Origin: Pseudodesulfovibrio sp. zrk46
GTDB lineage: Bacteria; Desulfobacterota; Desulfovibrionia; Desulfovibrionales; Desulfovibrionaceae
Assembly: GCF_012516435.1 (NCBI RefSeq)
Contig: NZ_CP051216.1
Span: 2,002,001-2,066,000, forward strand
Direction: 5' to 3'
Length of the DNA: 64,000 nucleotides
The notes beneath the pieces were generated by a model. The model searched no databases and was not told where the DNA came from. It saw nothing but the letters and a program-made list of their open reading frames with translations. This document shows positions 8,715-17,341 of the stretch, piece after piece (within the stretch, counting starts at the first letter, position 1; every line of letters begins with the position of its first letter). A program made the position numbers and the translations under genes.

Positions 8715-10034
8715 ATGAATATTGAGTGGGCATCACTGCTGACTGAGGCGAATATGTTTTTCTTCGTTCCAATAGCTGTTTGCTTGGGGTTGGGATTGGT
8801 GAAAGGCGGAGGAGAAAGGAGTCGATTTACTTCCTCTCTTCCAGGTGTAGCGATCTCTCTGGGTATTCTTGGAACATTTACGGGCATTTTTATAGGACTT
8901 CTTGGTTTTCAGGAGTCAGACATCTCTGGGAGCATCCCTCGACTTCTTGGTGGGATGAAAACAGCTTTTGCAACCTCTCTGCTGGGTATGGCCACTTCCA
9001 TTGTATTGAAGGGGTATTATGCAATTCGAGATGACAGGAAGCCTCAAGGATCAGACGACCCGATCAAAAGTTTGCAAAAAATTGAATCCGCCATCGTGTC
9101 TTGTTTCAGATCTGATGAAGAGTATTCCTTGGTGTCACAGGTCAAATTAATTCGGCAGGAGCTGATAGACAGTAGACGTGAAACTAAGGCGGCTTTTCAG
9201 GATTTTGCAGAGCAGTTTTCCAAAATGGCTTCTGAGTCTCTTATCTCTGAGCTGCAACAGGTCGTTGATAAATTTAATGTGATGCTCAATGAATTAGTTA
9301 GTGAATCCTTTAAGGAGCTCTCTGACTCCACGATACGGCTGAATGAGTGGCAGCAGGAATACAAGACAATTATCGATAAGAATCAGGGGCAGCTTCGTGA
9401 GACTTTGACCCAGGTGGAAGAATTGCGGCGGACTTTTTCTGAAATCGCCTCCAGACTTGGTGAACTCGATTCTTCTTTTGAAAGCATTGATCTTAGTTTG
9501 ACGGCGATCTCTACATCAGGTTCAGAGCTTGATGAGCATTCTAAAGCTCTTTCCAGCCAGAATTTACTGTTGGAAGAGTCCATCAAATCCATTCGTGATG
9601 TTGGTCGTGAAGCTTCGCAGGTCGTGCCGACTATATCCGAAAAAATGAATACAATAATAACCGACATTGGTTCGTTGCAGTTGAAGACGAATGAATTTGT
9701 GCGTGAGGTCACTGATAGAATTGAATCTGGAGTTGAAGAAGTTACAGATACTCTCTCTGCACAGTCTGAAGAGTTACAAGCAACTACAAATGCATTTGTG
9801 AAGGATTCAACTAAGGAATTGAAAGCAGGTTTTGATCTTCTCGCAAAAGGGACTCAGGAGCATGTGGAGGCCATCGAGAAGGCGCTTGAAGAAGAGCTTA
9901 CTAAATCACTCAATTCTCTTGCTGGAGCTCTTACGGCACTCTCAAATCAGTTTGTGTCAGACTATACTCCGCTTACTGAAAGATTACGCGAGGTGATTGT
10001 ACTGGCGGAGAATGGCAATGTTCGCACGAACTAA
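8715..10034 (+). CDS. zorA: ZorA-like MotA/ExbB-family stator channel protein with coiled-coil tail
   Basis: ZorA forms the pentameric, ion-driven motor ring of Zorya anti-phage systems together with a ZorB dimer, anchored in the inner membrane with a long cytoplasmic tail. The first 105 residues hold three membrane segments (about 13-29, 44-65 and 80-101), with a MotA/TolQ-like glycine-rich second segment (GILGTFTGIFIGLLGF) and third segment (TAFATSLLGMATS). Residues 120-439 are highly charged heptad-like sequence rich in E, S, L and Q, predicted coiled coil. The tail of about 330 residues is clearly shorter than in type I ZorA proteins, matching the short-tailed type II form. A strong GAGGAGG site precedes the ATG. 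It overlaps zorB and is transcribed divergently from the type ISP gene. Confidence 0.85.
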   Translation: MNIEWASLLTEANMFFFVPIAVCLGLGLVKGGGERSRFTSSLPGVAISLGILGTFTGIFIGLLGFQESDISGSIPRLLGGMKTAFATSLLGMATSIVLKGYYAIRDDRKPQGSDDPIKSLQKIESAIVSCFRSDEEYSLVSQVKLIRQELIDSRRETKAAFQDFAEQFSKMASESLISELQQVVDKFNVMLNELVSESFKELSDSTIRLNEWQQEYKTIIDKNQGQLRETLTQVEELRRTFSEIASRLGELDSSFESIDLSLTAISTSGSELDEHSKALSSQNLLLEESIKSIRDVGREASQVVPTISEKMNTIITDIGSLQLKTNEFVREVTDRIESGVEEVTDTLSAQSEELQATTNAFVKDSTKELKAGFDLLAKGTQEHVEAIEKALEEELTKSLNSLAGALTALSNQFVSDYTPLTERLREVIVLAENGNVRTN

Positions 10035-10725
10035 GTCTGACTCAGAGGGATACTGGCCGACAATTTCTGATTTGATGTCGGGATTGATGCTGGTCTTTCT
10101 CCTTATAGCCATTGCTTACATGCACAATGTCGAGCAGGGGAAAAAGCGTATTGAAAAGGTGGCCGTTACTTATCAAAAGACACAAGTCAGTTTGTACGAA
10201 TCTTTGATGAATGAGTTCAAAACAGACCTACCTAAATGGAAAGCTGAGATCGATCCTGATACTTTGTCAGTCAAGTTTATGGAGCCAGAGGTCTTATTCC
10301 AATCTGGCTGTTCAGACGTCACACCTGCCTTCAAAGCCATACTCAACGATTTTTTCCCTCGGTATCTGAACATCCTTTTTTCTCCAGAATACGCGGATAG
10401 TATTAGCGAGATAAGGATCGAAGGGCATACTTCTTCAGAATGGGATAATGGCAAGGCTTCAAAAGAGGTCGCTTATTTCAATAACATGGCTCTCTCACAA
10501 GATAGAACGAGATCTGTTTTAGAGTATTGCTATCAAATTACGGGGGATGCTGAGCAAAGGGCTAGAATGAGAAAGTATGTTACCGCAAATGGGCTTTCAT
10601 CTAGCCATTTGGTTACTGATGGGACTGGTGTCGAGCAAAAGGCATTATCTAGAAGAGTTGAGTTTAGAACTAGAACAAATGCTGAACAGAAAATTGTCGA
10701 AATCATCATGGAAATTGAGCGATGA
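10018..10725 (+). CDS. zorB: ZorB-like MotB/OmpA-family peptidoglycan-anchored stator protein
   Basis: ZorB pairs with ZorA and fixes the motor to the cell wall. A single membrane helix (about residues 18-36, SDLMSGLMLVFLLIAIAY) carries the conserved acidic residue (D18) that in MotB-like proteins carries the ion. A short linker leads to a C-terminal OmpA-like peptidoglycan-binding domain with IRIEGHTSS and LSQDRTRSVLEYC, the usual GHT and R positions. The frame is open from a TTG at 9997, but GGAG placed seven bases before the ATG at 10018 makes that the better start. The gene overlaps the end of zorA by 17 bases and its own end overlaps the next start as ATGA, which indicates translational coupling of all three genes. 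Confidence 0.87.
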   Translation: MFARTKSDSEGYWPTISDLMSGLMLVFLLIAIAYMHNVEQGKKRIEKVAVTYQKTQVSLYESLMNEFKTDLPKWKAEIDPDTLSVKFMEPEVLFQSGCSDVTPAFKAILNDFFPRYLNILFSPEYADSISEIRIEGHTSSEWDNGKASKEVAYFNNMALSQDRTRSVLEYCYQITGDAEQRARMRKYVTANGLSSSHLVTDGTGVEQKALSRRVEFRTRTNAEQKIVEIIMEIER

Positions 10726-11603
10726 AGCTTCCAGATTATCTTAAATGTGTGGAGGTAAAAGAGTTACTGCTCAAAATGGGGATCGAGAAAATTCCCGAAC
10801 TAAAGCCTGTTGAATTTATTCGTGAGATTGTCAAAGTTCAAAAGGTTGAAGTCGAAAATCCGCAATTATCCTTTGGTAAAAGGTTAGAGCTTGAGGCTGT
10901 CCCTTTGAATCAGGCACAAGTCACTATCGGCAAAGACGGCACGATAGAAGTCAACGGTCTAAAGGCGTGTGCATATATTAAAAAACAAAGGCAGGGTATT
11001 GATCATTACCGCAAGACGTCAGAGTATCGTTTCCACCTTTGCAACTGCCACACAATTGAGCAAATGATATCTGGTGGTCGATTGAGCCGATATGTTTCTA
11101 CGACTCGAAGTGATGGGGTGTTCCCGGTTATCGATCAATCTGGCTACAAAGTGCGCGAACTGGAACTCAAACTTGAACTTTGTACCAATTGTAAAAGAAT
11201 CTTAGCAGACAGAGGCATGCTTCCATCGCCGTTTTCTTTGAAAGAGTTTTTTAAACGCTTCCAGCCAGAAATCCCCAAGACTATTCTTAAAACGGAGCAA
11301 GTAATCACTAGCGAAGCATATTCGCCAGATCACCAAGAGGTTGCGACGCGCTACAAAGAGGCTGAAAAGTATAAATGTCAAATATGTCGAGTGGATTGCA
11401 GCAGTAGTAAGGGGTGCTTACATTTACATCATGTCGATGGAAATGGACAAAACAACCACCATAGCAATTTGAGGGTCCTTTGCGCTGATTGTCATTCGAA
11501 GCAATTCATGCACACTCACATGGAGCCCAATCCAGAATTTGCAAAGCAGATTAGCTTGATAAAAAAGATGAGAAAGCAGCAGGGAATTGTTGGATTGCTT
11601 TGA
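10722..11603 (+). CDS. zorE: HNH endonuclease, ZorE-type effector of the Zorya operon
   Basis: Type II Zorya systems encode an HNH nuclease effector, ZorE, in place of ZorC-ZorD. Here a C-terminal HNH domain (about residues 224-275) has a first CxxC (CQIC), the LHLHHVDGNG catalytic region with adjacent histidines, an asparagine in HHSNLRVLC, and a closing CADCH zinc pair. Ahead of it is a second cysteine cluster (HLCNCH near 106 and CTNCK near 160), probably another zinc-binding fold. Residues 1-100 have no motif I know. The start codon overlaps the zorB stop (ATGA). I assign ZorE from domain and position; overall similarity to known ZorE was not tested. Confidence 0.78.
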   Translation: MKLPDYLKCVEVKELLLKMGIEKIPELKPVEFIREIVKVQKVEVENPQLSFGKRLELEAVPLNQAQVTIGKDGTIEVNGLKACAYIKKQRQGIDHYRKTSEYRFHLCNCHTIEQMISGGRLSRYVSTTRSDGVFPVIDQSGYKVRELELKLELCTNCKRILADRGMLPSPFSLKEFFKRFQPEIPKTILKTEQVITSEAYSPDHQEVATRYKEAEKYKCQICRVDCSSSKGCLHLHHVDGNGQNNHHSNLRVLCADCHSKQFMHTHMEPNPEFAKQISLIKKMRKQQGIVGLL

Positions 11604-11934
11604 TTCGCCCTTTTCGTCAATCTATGTAGTTGAGAAAATGGGAATGGTATATGCGATGGGTTATTTGATGGTGTGAGTAACTTTGTGCGTAACTATTGTT
11701 TTTCGAGTGTAGGATACTGTGTTAAATCAATAGTATGAAATATTTATTCACGTCCCTCCCCTGGTACCAGAATGAAATTAGCGGCTTACGATGGAAATCG
11801 TAAGCCGCTTTTTTGTTTGCGTAAGATCCACTGGCCGTTACTTGGTCCAATATCTGTTGTTTGTCGTTTGTCTTTCCCATGGAGAATGCGGCAGTGACAA
11901 ACCGAGTGAGTGAGGATTTGGCCCTTTTCTGCTG
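11604..11934. other. Gene-free boundary between defence island and conserved genes
   Basis: No convincing gene is present in these 331 bases. The left part is AT-rich like the island. Around 11748-11771 the sequence ends in GGTACCA followed by a hairpin terminator, an arrangement reminiscent of the 3' end of a tRNA and its terminator, which is where many islands integrate. However, the T-loop consensus is not satisfied, so I do not call a tRNA fragment. Confidence 0.4.
11780..11815 (+). terminator. Rho-independent terminator downstream of the Zorya operon
   Basis: A perfect 13-base stem (11780-11792 with 11797-11809) with loop GGAA is followed by TTTTTG on the plus strand. It would end plus-strand transcription from zorABE and, by its symmetry, may also stop the convergent acyltransferase gene. 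The arm sequence GCGGCTTACGAT recurs near 17018 and, with one change, at 17345. Confidence 0.8.
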
Positions 11935-12933
11935 TTATTTTTTAACAAGAAGCCAGGCTTGGATTGGAAGGTGTTTTTCTGTCCAATGTGTTTTGTATTC
12001 CATCTGTGGGCCTGACACTGGGCCCATGTCGTAGCGCTTGGCGCCTTCCTCGCTGAGCCATCTGATTTTTTCGATTTGCATCAGATTGCCGATGGAATAG
12101 TCTTTCCATTGATCGTCATAGCTAAACTGTTGTCCTCGATAGATGTTTCCGGCCATGGCTCCAAAGATGAAACCGATGTCCTTGCCTTCGTGTTTGGCAA
12201 AAATGACGCGTCCATCTCCTGAAGCAGACAGTCGTTTAAGCATGATGTCGTAGAACTCTCTTGCAGGAGTTTCTGCCATGCCGCACTTTTCGATTCCCTT
12301 CCAGCTCGTAAGCTCAACCTGGATCATGCGGGAGTATGTCGCTTCTGCCTCTTGAGCTGACATAGGACAGACTCTTTCATAGGAAATGCCCAGTTCGGTA
12401 GAACGGCGGGCCTGTTTTTTGAGCTTTTTGCGATGGTTGCCGGACCGGCGAGAAAGATATCCATCCAAGCCGTTTTGTAGTGAGGCTACTCCCTGAGTGC
12501 TTGAATTATATATGTAGATGTCAAATTTGGGGGCAAAGGCCTGAATAAGCCTTTGGGACAATACTCCATCGGGACGTATTCCACTGACGAGGATCTTGGG
12601 TGGAGTTGCGTATTTGTTTTCGATGTCTGGCAGGAAGGATATCAGCATTTCCACAGCATGCTTTCCCAGCAGGGGACATCCGAAGCACCAGTGAGACTCG
12701 ATGGGGGTCAGATATACCTCAGTCGGCGAGACAATATGTTCTGCAAAAGCAATATGAGAGTTGTCAGAAGACTCTATCAGAAGACGGCGTCCTGGGGCGA
12801 AAGCATCGTGAAATGTTATCTGCCATGCCGGGGTGGAGCAGAATGGGTCAGCCTGGTTGGTGCTGATGGCATTTTTTGTCCAAACGAGGTGATGACTGGG
12901 CAGAGCGTATTGAGAGTAGAGCTTGAATTCCAC
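11935..12933 (-). CDS. GNAT/FemAB-like N-acyltransferase (BioF2/CelD-type domain)
   Basis: The C-terminal half reads as a GNAT-fold acyltransferase of the Acetyltransf_6 (BioF2/CelD/FemAB-like) type: basic segment GNHRKKLKKQARR near residue 166, then DGRVIFAKHEGKDIGFIFG and a closing RYDMGPVSG...YKTHW typical of the second GNAT lobe. Such proteins transfer acyl or aminoacyl groups onto sugars or cell-surface precursors. The substrate cannot be told from sequence. Start is GTG with AGGA upstream; length 332 aa is normal for the family. It is alone on the minus strand, separated from the protease unit by a terminator-like hairpin, and is not obviously part of the glycan locus. Confidence 0.75.
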   Translation of the reverse strand: MEFKLYSQYALPSHHLVWTKNAISTNQADPFCSTPAWQITFHDAFAPGRRLLIESSDNSHIAFAEHIVSPTEVYLTPIESHWCFGCPLLGKHAVEMLISFLPDIENKYATPPKILVSGIRPDGVLSQRLIQAFAPKFDIYIYNSSTQGVASLQNGLDGYLSRRSGNHRKKLKKQARRSTELGISYERVCPMSAQEAEATYSRMIQVELTSWKGIEKCGMAETPAREFYDIMLKRLSASGDGRVIFAKHEGKDIGFIFGAMAGNIYRGQQFSYDDQWKDYSIGNLMQIEKIRWLSEEGAKRYDMGPVSGPQMEYKTHWTEKHLPIQAWLLVKK

Positions 12934-13030
12934 GTTATCATCCTATGATGATGTGCTGTTCTTGCGCAATGGGCACCCGAGAGATGTTCATTGCTGTTCT
13001 TAGCAATGAGTAAGTCCTTTTGAGCATAGA

Positions 13031-13055
13031 ACCGGGCGGAAGTCATCCGCCCGGT
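13031..13055 (-). terminator. Terminator-like hairpin after the protease gene
   Basis: A perfect 10-base GC-rich stem (ACCGGGCGGA with its complement, loop of five) lies 17 bases beyond the protease stop codon. A long T-run is lacking on the minus strand, so termination strength is uncertain. Confidence 0.6.
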
Positions 13056-13071
13056 CTAGATTATGAATGGG

Positions 13072-16000
13072 TTACTTGAGGACTTTGCCGTCCTTGTCGA
13101 AGCCCATGGTTATGGTTCTGGTGTTACCGTCCATCCCTTTTGCTTCAATACGGAAGGTCCATTTGCGGCTGCCAAGGAGCTTTCCAGGGATACGACAGAG
13201 CAGATTATTATCGACCTGAGCAGGGACCGGTCCCCATACCTGGTTGTAGCTGTTTTGGGAGGGATTTCGACCGTCAGCTACGGACACGGTATATGACTTC
13301 ACCGGGCCACTGACCACGCCATAGAGATCTACCCACTGCGCCTTGCGCTTGCCTTTTTTACGTCCGATGATCAGGTCGGTGATGCGGACGCCCAGGGCCT
13401 TGTTACCGTCGCCCTTCATTACACCGTAAGCATCAAGCAGGCCTGCTCCGGTTCGTACATCCCAGCCCTTATTGCCGATGTCCTTGGCTGTTGCCATGAG
13501 CAGATTGGCGATTTGGCGGTTGGTGAGCTTCGGATCCATGGCCCATTTGAGCGATGCCACGGCAGCTACCATGGGGGCCGAGAACGAAGTGCCGTCTAGC
13601 GTATGGTATTCGCTGGCGCCCATGGGGATGATGCGACCATCGCGTTTGCCGGTACTCGATGTCAGTGAGTAAATGCCTTCTCCCGGTGCAGAGATGACCA
13701 CGGTGCGGCCAAGGTTTGAGGTTCCCCGCTTTTCGTTATCGGCATCAAGTGCGCCGACAGAGAGGGCGCGTGGCACGCCGGGCGGGCCGTACTCGCTTAC
13801 CAGTCCGGCCTGATTGCCCGCGGCGACCACCACGAGGCAGCCCATGTTCCATGCGTAGTTGATGCCGATCTGCTCCAGATGCGAGATATCGTTTTTGCCG
13901 AGACTGATGTTGATGACTTTGGCTCCATTGTCCACGGCGTATCGGAGGCCGCGGTAGATGTTCAGGCTCTTGGCAAAACTGTCGCGGCCAGTGACCTTCA
14001 GCGTCATTATCCGCGCGCCAGGGTTTATGCCTGCGATGCCTTTACCGTTGTTTGTGGCAGCCGCGATGATGCCAGCCACAAACGTGCCGTGCCCATAGTC
14101 GTCCTGCACGTCAGGGCTCTCATTCAGGAAGTTCCAGCCGTGAATGTCGTCGACATATCCATTGCCGTCGTCATCCTTGCCATTGTTTGGAATTTCTCGC
14201 GGGTTCTTCCACAGGTACTTGGGGCGATCAGGGTGCTTGAGATCCAGTCCGGAATCAATGACTGCCACTGTTACGTTGGGGCGGGTGCCGTCGAACACAT
14301 CCCATGCCGAGCCTTTGCCAATAGGCTTCATGCCGATGACCGGCATGTACCACTGCCATGTAACCTCGTCGTCATCGTCGCCGCCCACGGAAATCGTCCC
14401 TTTGGTCAGCGCGCCGAAAAGGAATCCAACTCCTTTCTTGGCGACATCGGAGGCATCGGTTGTGTCGGCATTCTTTTGTTCTGCAAACAAGGGGTCGTTG
14501 GGGACGACTCTGGTTTGTACGTCGCGATTGAGATTTTTCTCAAAGAGAACGGAGTTAAGAGATTCCCATAACTCATCGTCTTCGGTCCTCGGGTCAGTGC
14601 ACTTTCCTCCAGCCCATTTCTGTGTTTCACAATCCGGGGCAAAGTGGTTCTCCCACAAGGAGCCGCTCGTGAACTGCTGGGCTCGCCGGCGTTTCATCAA
14701 GTCGCCGAAGATGTCTTCATCGACTCCTTGTTCTGATTTTGAGTCAGCCAATGAAAAACGTATCTTTGAGGAGCTGCTAGGCGGATCGTCAAGAGAGATA
14801 CCCAGCACCAGTTCGCTGGTTCCTTCCACTGCCACACAAAGACCATCGCCGCCTGAACTGCGCATTCCTCGATACTCACTGGGCGGTTTATCTTCCATAA
14901 GGGACGGGGTGAAATCACTGTCTGCAAATTTCACGTCAGGGTTGCCAGCAGAAGAGTCTGGCTTCAAGGCGTTTCCGGAGAGTACCTTGCCGGTAGCAGC
15001 AGGTGTGCCGCCGGTCCAAGCCTCGGCCCGTGCTCCCAGACGCCGAGCTTCAGCATCGCTGGCGCCTGCTCCTTTTGCCGCACCTGCAGCAGCAGAACCG
15101 ACATCTATCGACAATTTGCCAAATCCCAAATCCAAACCACTGAACAGGAATTCGGCCTCATTGTATGCTCCAATCCATGGGGGAAAGCCCTCAAGGGAAA
15201 TCCCCTTGTGTCGTTGACCTATCTTGTATCCTATTTCGACTGCCAGAGCGCCGCCTTCGAGCATGATGGCGATGTCCTGTATGCGTGCCGACAGCATGTT
15301 GTAGGGCGCACTTTTGGGATTCAGGAACGGGTCGGACAGATACTGGATGACCGAATCTTCCGGTTTTACGAGTTTGAGCGGTTCCTTTTCCGTGGCCTTG
15401 ACTGCTGCCATGTCTTTCTCGATCTCTTTTGCAACCGTGCCGGGCGAGGCAAAGTCAAACATCTCGAGATCATTGAGCAGGTCCGCTCCGTTCACGTCGC
15501 CGACAACGGCGGTCAGACATTCGCCATGATCGCAGTAATAAATGTCATAACTGATCGGCCCGCCGTACCACTTACTCCAATACTTCTCCCTGGCATTGAG
15601 CGAGAGGTCCGAGGCAACAGCGGTGGTGCGCTTGGTCGCACAGGCTTCCTTGCATTCCTTGAGGCGGGCCTCGGTATTCTTGATGTCCTGTCCCAGCATG
15701 TAGATTGCCTGATCATAGGCATCTTTGCCGTAGGCCGTCATATCGCTTTTTTCGGGCGCGGTTTTCCGTTCCTGTTTGAGTTCGCCCATCTTGCCTTTGT
15801 ATTTGGCGAGCAGTTCTTCGAGTTTGTCGCATTCTTCGCACAGCCAGTCCGTACTGTCGGGTGGGTTCATGGTCCCAGGCACCTTCATGGCCTTGCCGTA
15901 AGCAGTGTAGTGAACTGTGCTGGAGACAACAGGATTGTCTCCAATGTTGGAAGTTACCACGACCCTCTCGGGCTTGCTCACCTTGTATTCGTAGCCTTTC

Positions 16001-16419
16001 TTTGTGACTGGTATTTTGAACATGACCGTTCCGGAAGGCTTGTCTTCGGCTTCGCTGCTACAAGTGGACGTCACAAGGAGAAAACCGTCTTCCGAACCGG
16101 CCTTGGGCAGCCATTCGTATTTGAGAATGGTGGAATAATCGCTGAAGGTGGCGGTCTCTCCGAAACCCAACACCTGCAATTCACTATTCCAGACCGTCAT
16201 GCCGGCCTGTTCCATGCCGTAGCGTGTTACGCCTACCAGCCATCCGGCACCGGTTTGCTCCAGCCCCGTGGTGTTGAATTTGCTCAGAGCATCTGCCGAA
16301 TCTGATACCATTCGGGCGAACTCCTTGGTGGTCGGGGTCTTGGTGTCAGCGGAGTGACAGAGGATAGGAATAATGAATAGCGCGGTCACGACCAGCAGAA
16401 CTTTCAGGAAATATTTCAT
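13072..16419 (-). CDS. Exported subtilisin-like (S8) serine protease with very long N-terminal region
   Basis: A signal peptide (residues 1-23, KYFLKVLLVVTALFIIPILC ending HSA) sends this 1115-aa protein across the inner membrane. The peptidase S8 domain occupies about 685-1000 with the complete triad: D722 in VAVIDSGLD, H777 in DYGHGT, S945 in DGTSFSAP, plus oxyanion N869 in AAGN. A DDDGNGYVDD loop between D and H looks calcium binding. About 100 residues follow, possibly a beta domain. The first 680 residues match nothing I know; they include a coiled-coil stretch (195-262) framed by CEEC and KEACATK cysteines and an alanine-rich helical part near 440-465. It is co-transcribed with the small exported protein 9 bases upstream. 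Its role (processing of surface proteins, maturation of a partner) is not evident. Confidence 0.88.
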   Translation of the reverse strand: MKYFLKVLLVVTALFIIPILCHSADTKTPTTKEFARMVSDSADALSKFNTTGLEQTGAGWLVGVTRYGMEQAGMTVWNSELQVLGFGETATFSDYSTILKYEWLPKAGSEDGFLLVTSTCSSEAEDKPSGTVMFKIPVTKKGYEYKVSKPERVVVTSNIGDNPVVSSTVHYTAYGKAMKVPGTMNPPDSTDWLCEECDKLEELLAKYKGKMGELKQERKTAPEKSDMTAYGKDAYDQAIYMLGQDIKNTEARLKECKEACATKRTTAVASDLSLNAREKYWSKWYGGPISYDIYYCDHGECLTAVVGDVNGADLLNDLEMFDFASPGTVAKEIEKDMAAVKATEKEPLKLVKPEDSVIQYLSDPFLNPKSAPYNMLSARIQDIAIMLEGGALAVEIGYKIGQRHKGISLEGFPPWIGAYNEAEFLFSGLDLGFGKLSIDVGSAAAGAAKGAGASDAEARRLGARAEAWTGGTPAATGKVLSGNALKPDSSAGNPDVKFADSDFTPSLMEDKPPSEYRGMRSSGGDGLCVAVEGTSELVLGISLDDPPSSSSKIRFSLADSKSEQGVDEDIFGDLMKRRRAQQFTSGSLWENHFAPDCETQKWAGGKCTDPRTEDDELWESLNSVLFEKNLNRDVQTRVVPNDPLFAEQKNADTTDASDVAKKGVGFLFGALTKGTISVGGDDDDEVTWQWYMPVIGMKPIGKGSAWDVFDGTRPNVTVAVIDSGLDLKHPDRPKYLWKNPREIPNNGKDDDGNGYVDDIHGWNFLNESPDVQDDYGHGTFVAGIIAAATNNGKGIAGINPGARIMTLKVTGRDSFAKSLNIYRGLRYAVDNGAKVINISLGKNDISHLEQIGINYAWNMGCLVVVAAGNQAGLVSEYGPPGVPRALSVGALDADNEKRGTSNLGRTVVISAPGEGIYSLTSSTGKRDGRIIPMGASEYHTLDGTSFSAPMVAAVASLKWAMDPKLTNRQIANLLMATAKDIGNKGWDVRTGAGLLDAYGVMKGDGNKALGVRITDLIIGRKKGKRKAQWVDLYGVVSGPVKSYTVSVADGRNPSQNSYNQVWGPVPAQVDNNLLCRIPGKLLGSRKWTFRIEAKGMDGNTRTITMGFDKDGKVLK

Positions 16420-16428
16420 GGCGTCCTC

Positions 16429-16863
16429 CTAGTCCTTGAGCGTGCCGCGCTGGCGCATGAATTGAAGGGCCGCACCGTTTTGTGCCTGGCTTCGTTCTAG
16501 AGCACGTTGCAGCAAATACCGGAATTGGTCGGGGCGTTTCTTGACCTCTTTCATGAGCATGCCACCGACCAATGTCCCGGCGGCATCAAAGACCACGATG
16601 TACGGTTTTTTCCCCGCTCCACCCTTGGCGATGATCGGCCCGATAAGCCCGAGGCGTTCACCCGGCAGTTCCCTCGCCCCCTCGTACGGGTTGGCAGGGC
16701 GCAAGTCTTTCGGGATGTCTTTCCAGGCGATAGTGTCTTCCACTGACAGGAGCGACACCTTGGGCGGCAAAAAGCCATCATTGCTCCCGGCGTGAACGGC
16801 TCCAACCGCCATGAATAATGCAATAACCATAGCCATAATTAGGCGTGAACATATGTTTGGCAT
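16429..16863 (-). CDS. Small exported protein preceding the subtilase
   Basis: A 144-aa protein with a typical signal peptide (residues 1-25, hydrophobic core IMAMVIALFMAVGA, cleavage after VHA). The mature part contains PYIVVFDAAGTLVGGMLM, which reads like the central strand pair of a thioredoxin-like or DUF4174-like fold, but no CxxC is present, so a redox role is not supported. The frame is open 78 codons further upstream; the ATG at 16863 is chosen because GGGGGAGGA precedes it and the signal peptide starts there. The stop lies 9 bases before the protease start, so the two genes form an operon; a chaperone, inhibitor or substrate of the protease are all possible. Confidence 0.65.
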   Translation of the reverse strand: MPNICSRLIMAMVIALFMAVGAVHAGSNDGFLPPKVSLLSVEDTIAWKDIPKDLRPANPYEGARELPGERLGLIGPIIAKGGAGKKPYIVVFDAAGTLVGGMLMKEVKKRPDQFRYLLQRALERSQAQNGAALQFMRQRGTLKD

Positions 16864-17152
16864 AGTTTCCTCCCCCAAAAAAAGGCTACTGCATACATAG
16901 CAGAAACCGGGCATCGGGACCATGCATTGAAGGGGGTTTTCGGGACGGTAGTATAAGATTATAACATGCGGCTTCGGCGGAAATAGAGCATGATTTTCTT
17001 CTTTGAATGAGAGAAAAGGCGGCTTACGATGAAAAAGAAATTGATTCGCTCGAAAAGAAAATCTGTAAGTGGACAATCTGCGCGGTAAATAGCGCAACGT
17101 CGCAGCCTCATCACACCTTCAAACAAGGCCCCATCTATCGGGCGTCATCAGC

Positions 17153-17248
17153 ATGCCTACAGACAGACTGTGCGTAGTGTTCCGCTTCGACGACGCCAAT
17201 ACCTCCAAGGACGAACTGCCTGAATTCGAGTATGGGATAAATGAGTGA
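17153..17248 (+). pseudogene. Possible remnant of a gene start (31 codons)
   Basis: An ATG opens a 31-codon frame reading MPTDRLCVVFRFDD with a strongly gene-like, GC-rich codon choice unlike its AT-rich flanks, then stops. VFRFDDA resembles the first strand and metal-binding aspartates of polysaccharide deacetylase-type (NodB) domains, but the piece is too short for assignment. It has no clear ribosome site and no continuation in any frame. Could be a chance ORF. Confidence 0.2.
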
Positions 17249-17341
17249 AGGGCATCGTGGATAATCCGGTTAAGTATAAGGGACGCCAAATCATGTTGGG
17301 TTAGAATTCGATCTGTAATCAATGAATGAAGTATGAAATGA

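Noticed and set aside
11748-11771. tRNA or tmRNA 3'-end fragment before the 11780 terminator
   Set aside because: The T-loop consensus (TTCRA) is not met and no matching 5' acceptor strand is present, so only a weak attachment-site idea remains.
13879-16305. Plus-strand frames of 230-365 codons within the subtilase gene, and 18451-19638 within the radical SAM gene
   Set aside because: The minus-strand genes have complete catalytic motifs and good ribosome sites; the plus-strand frames are shadows.
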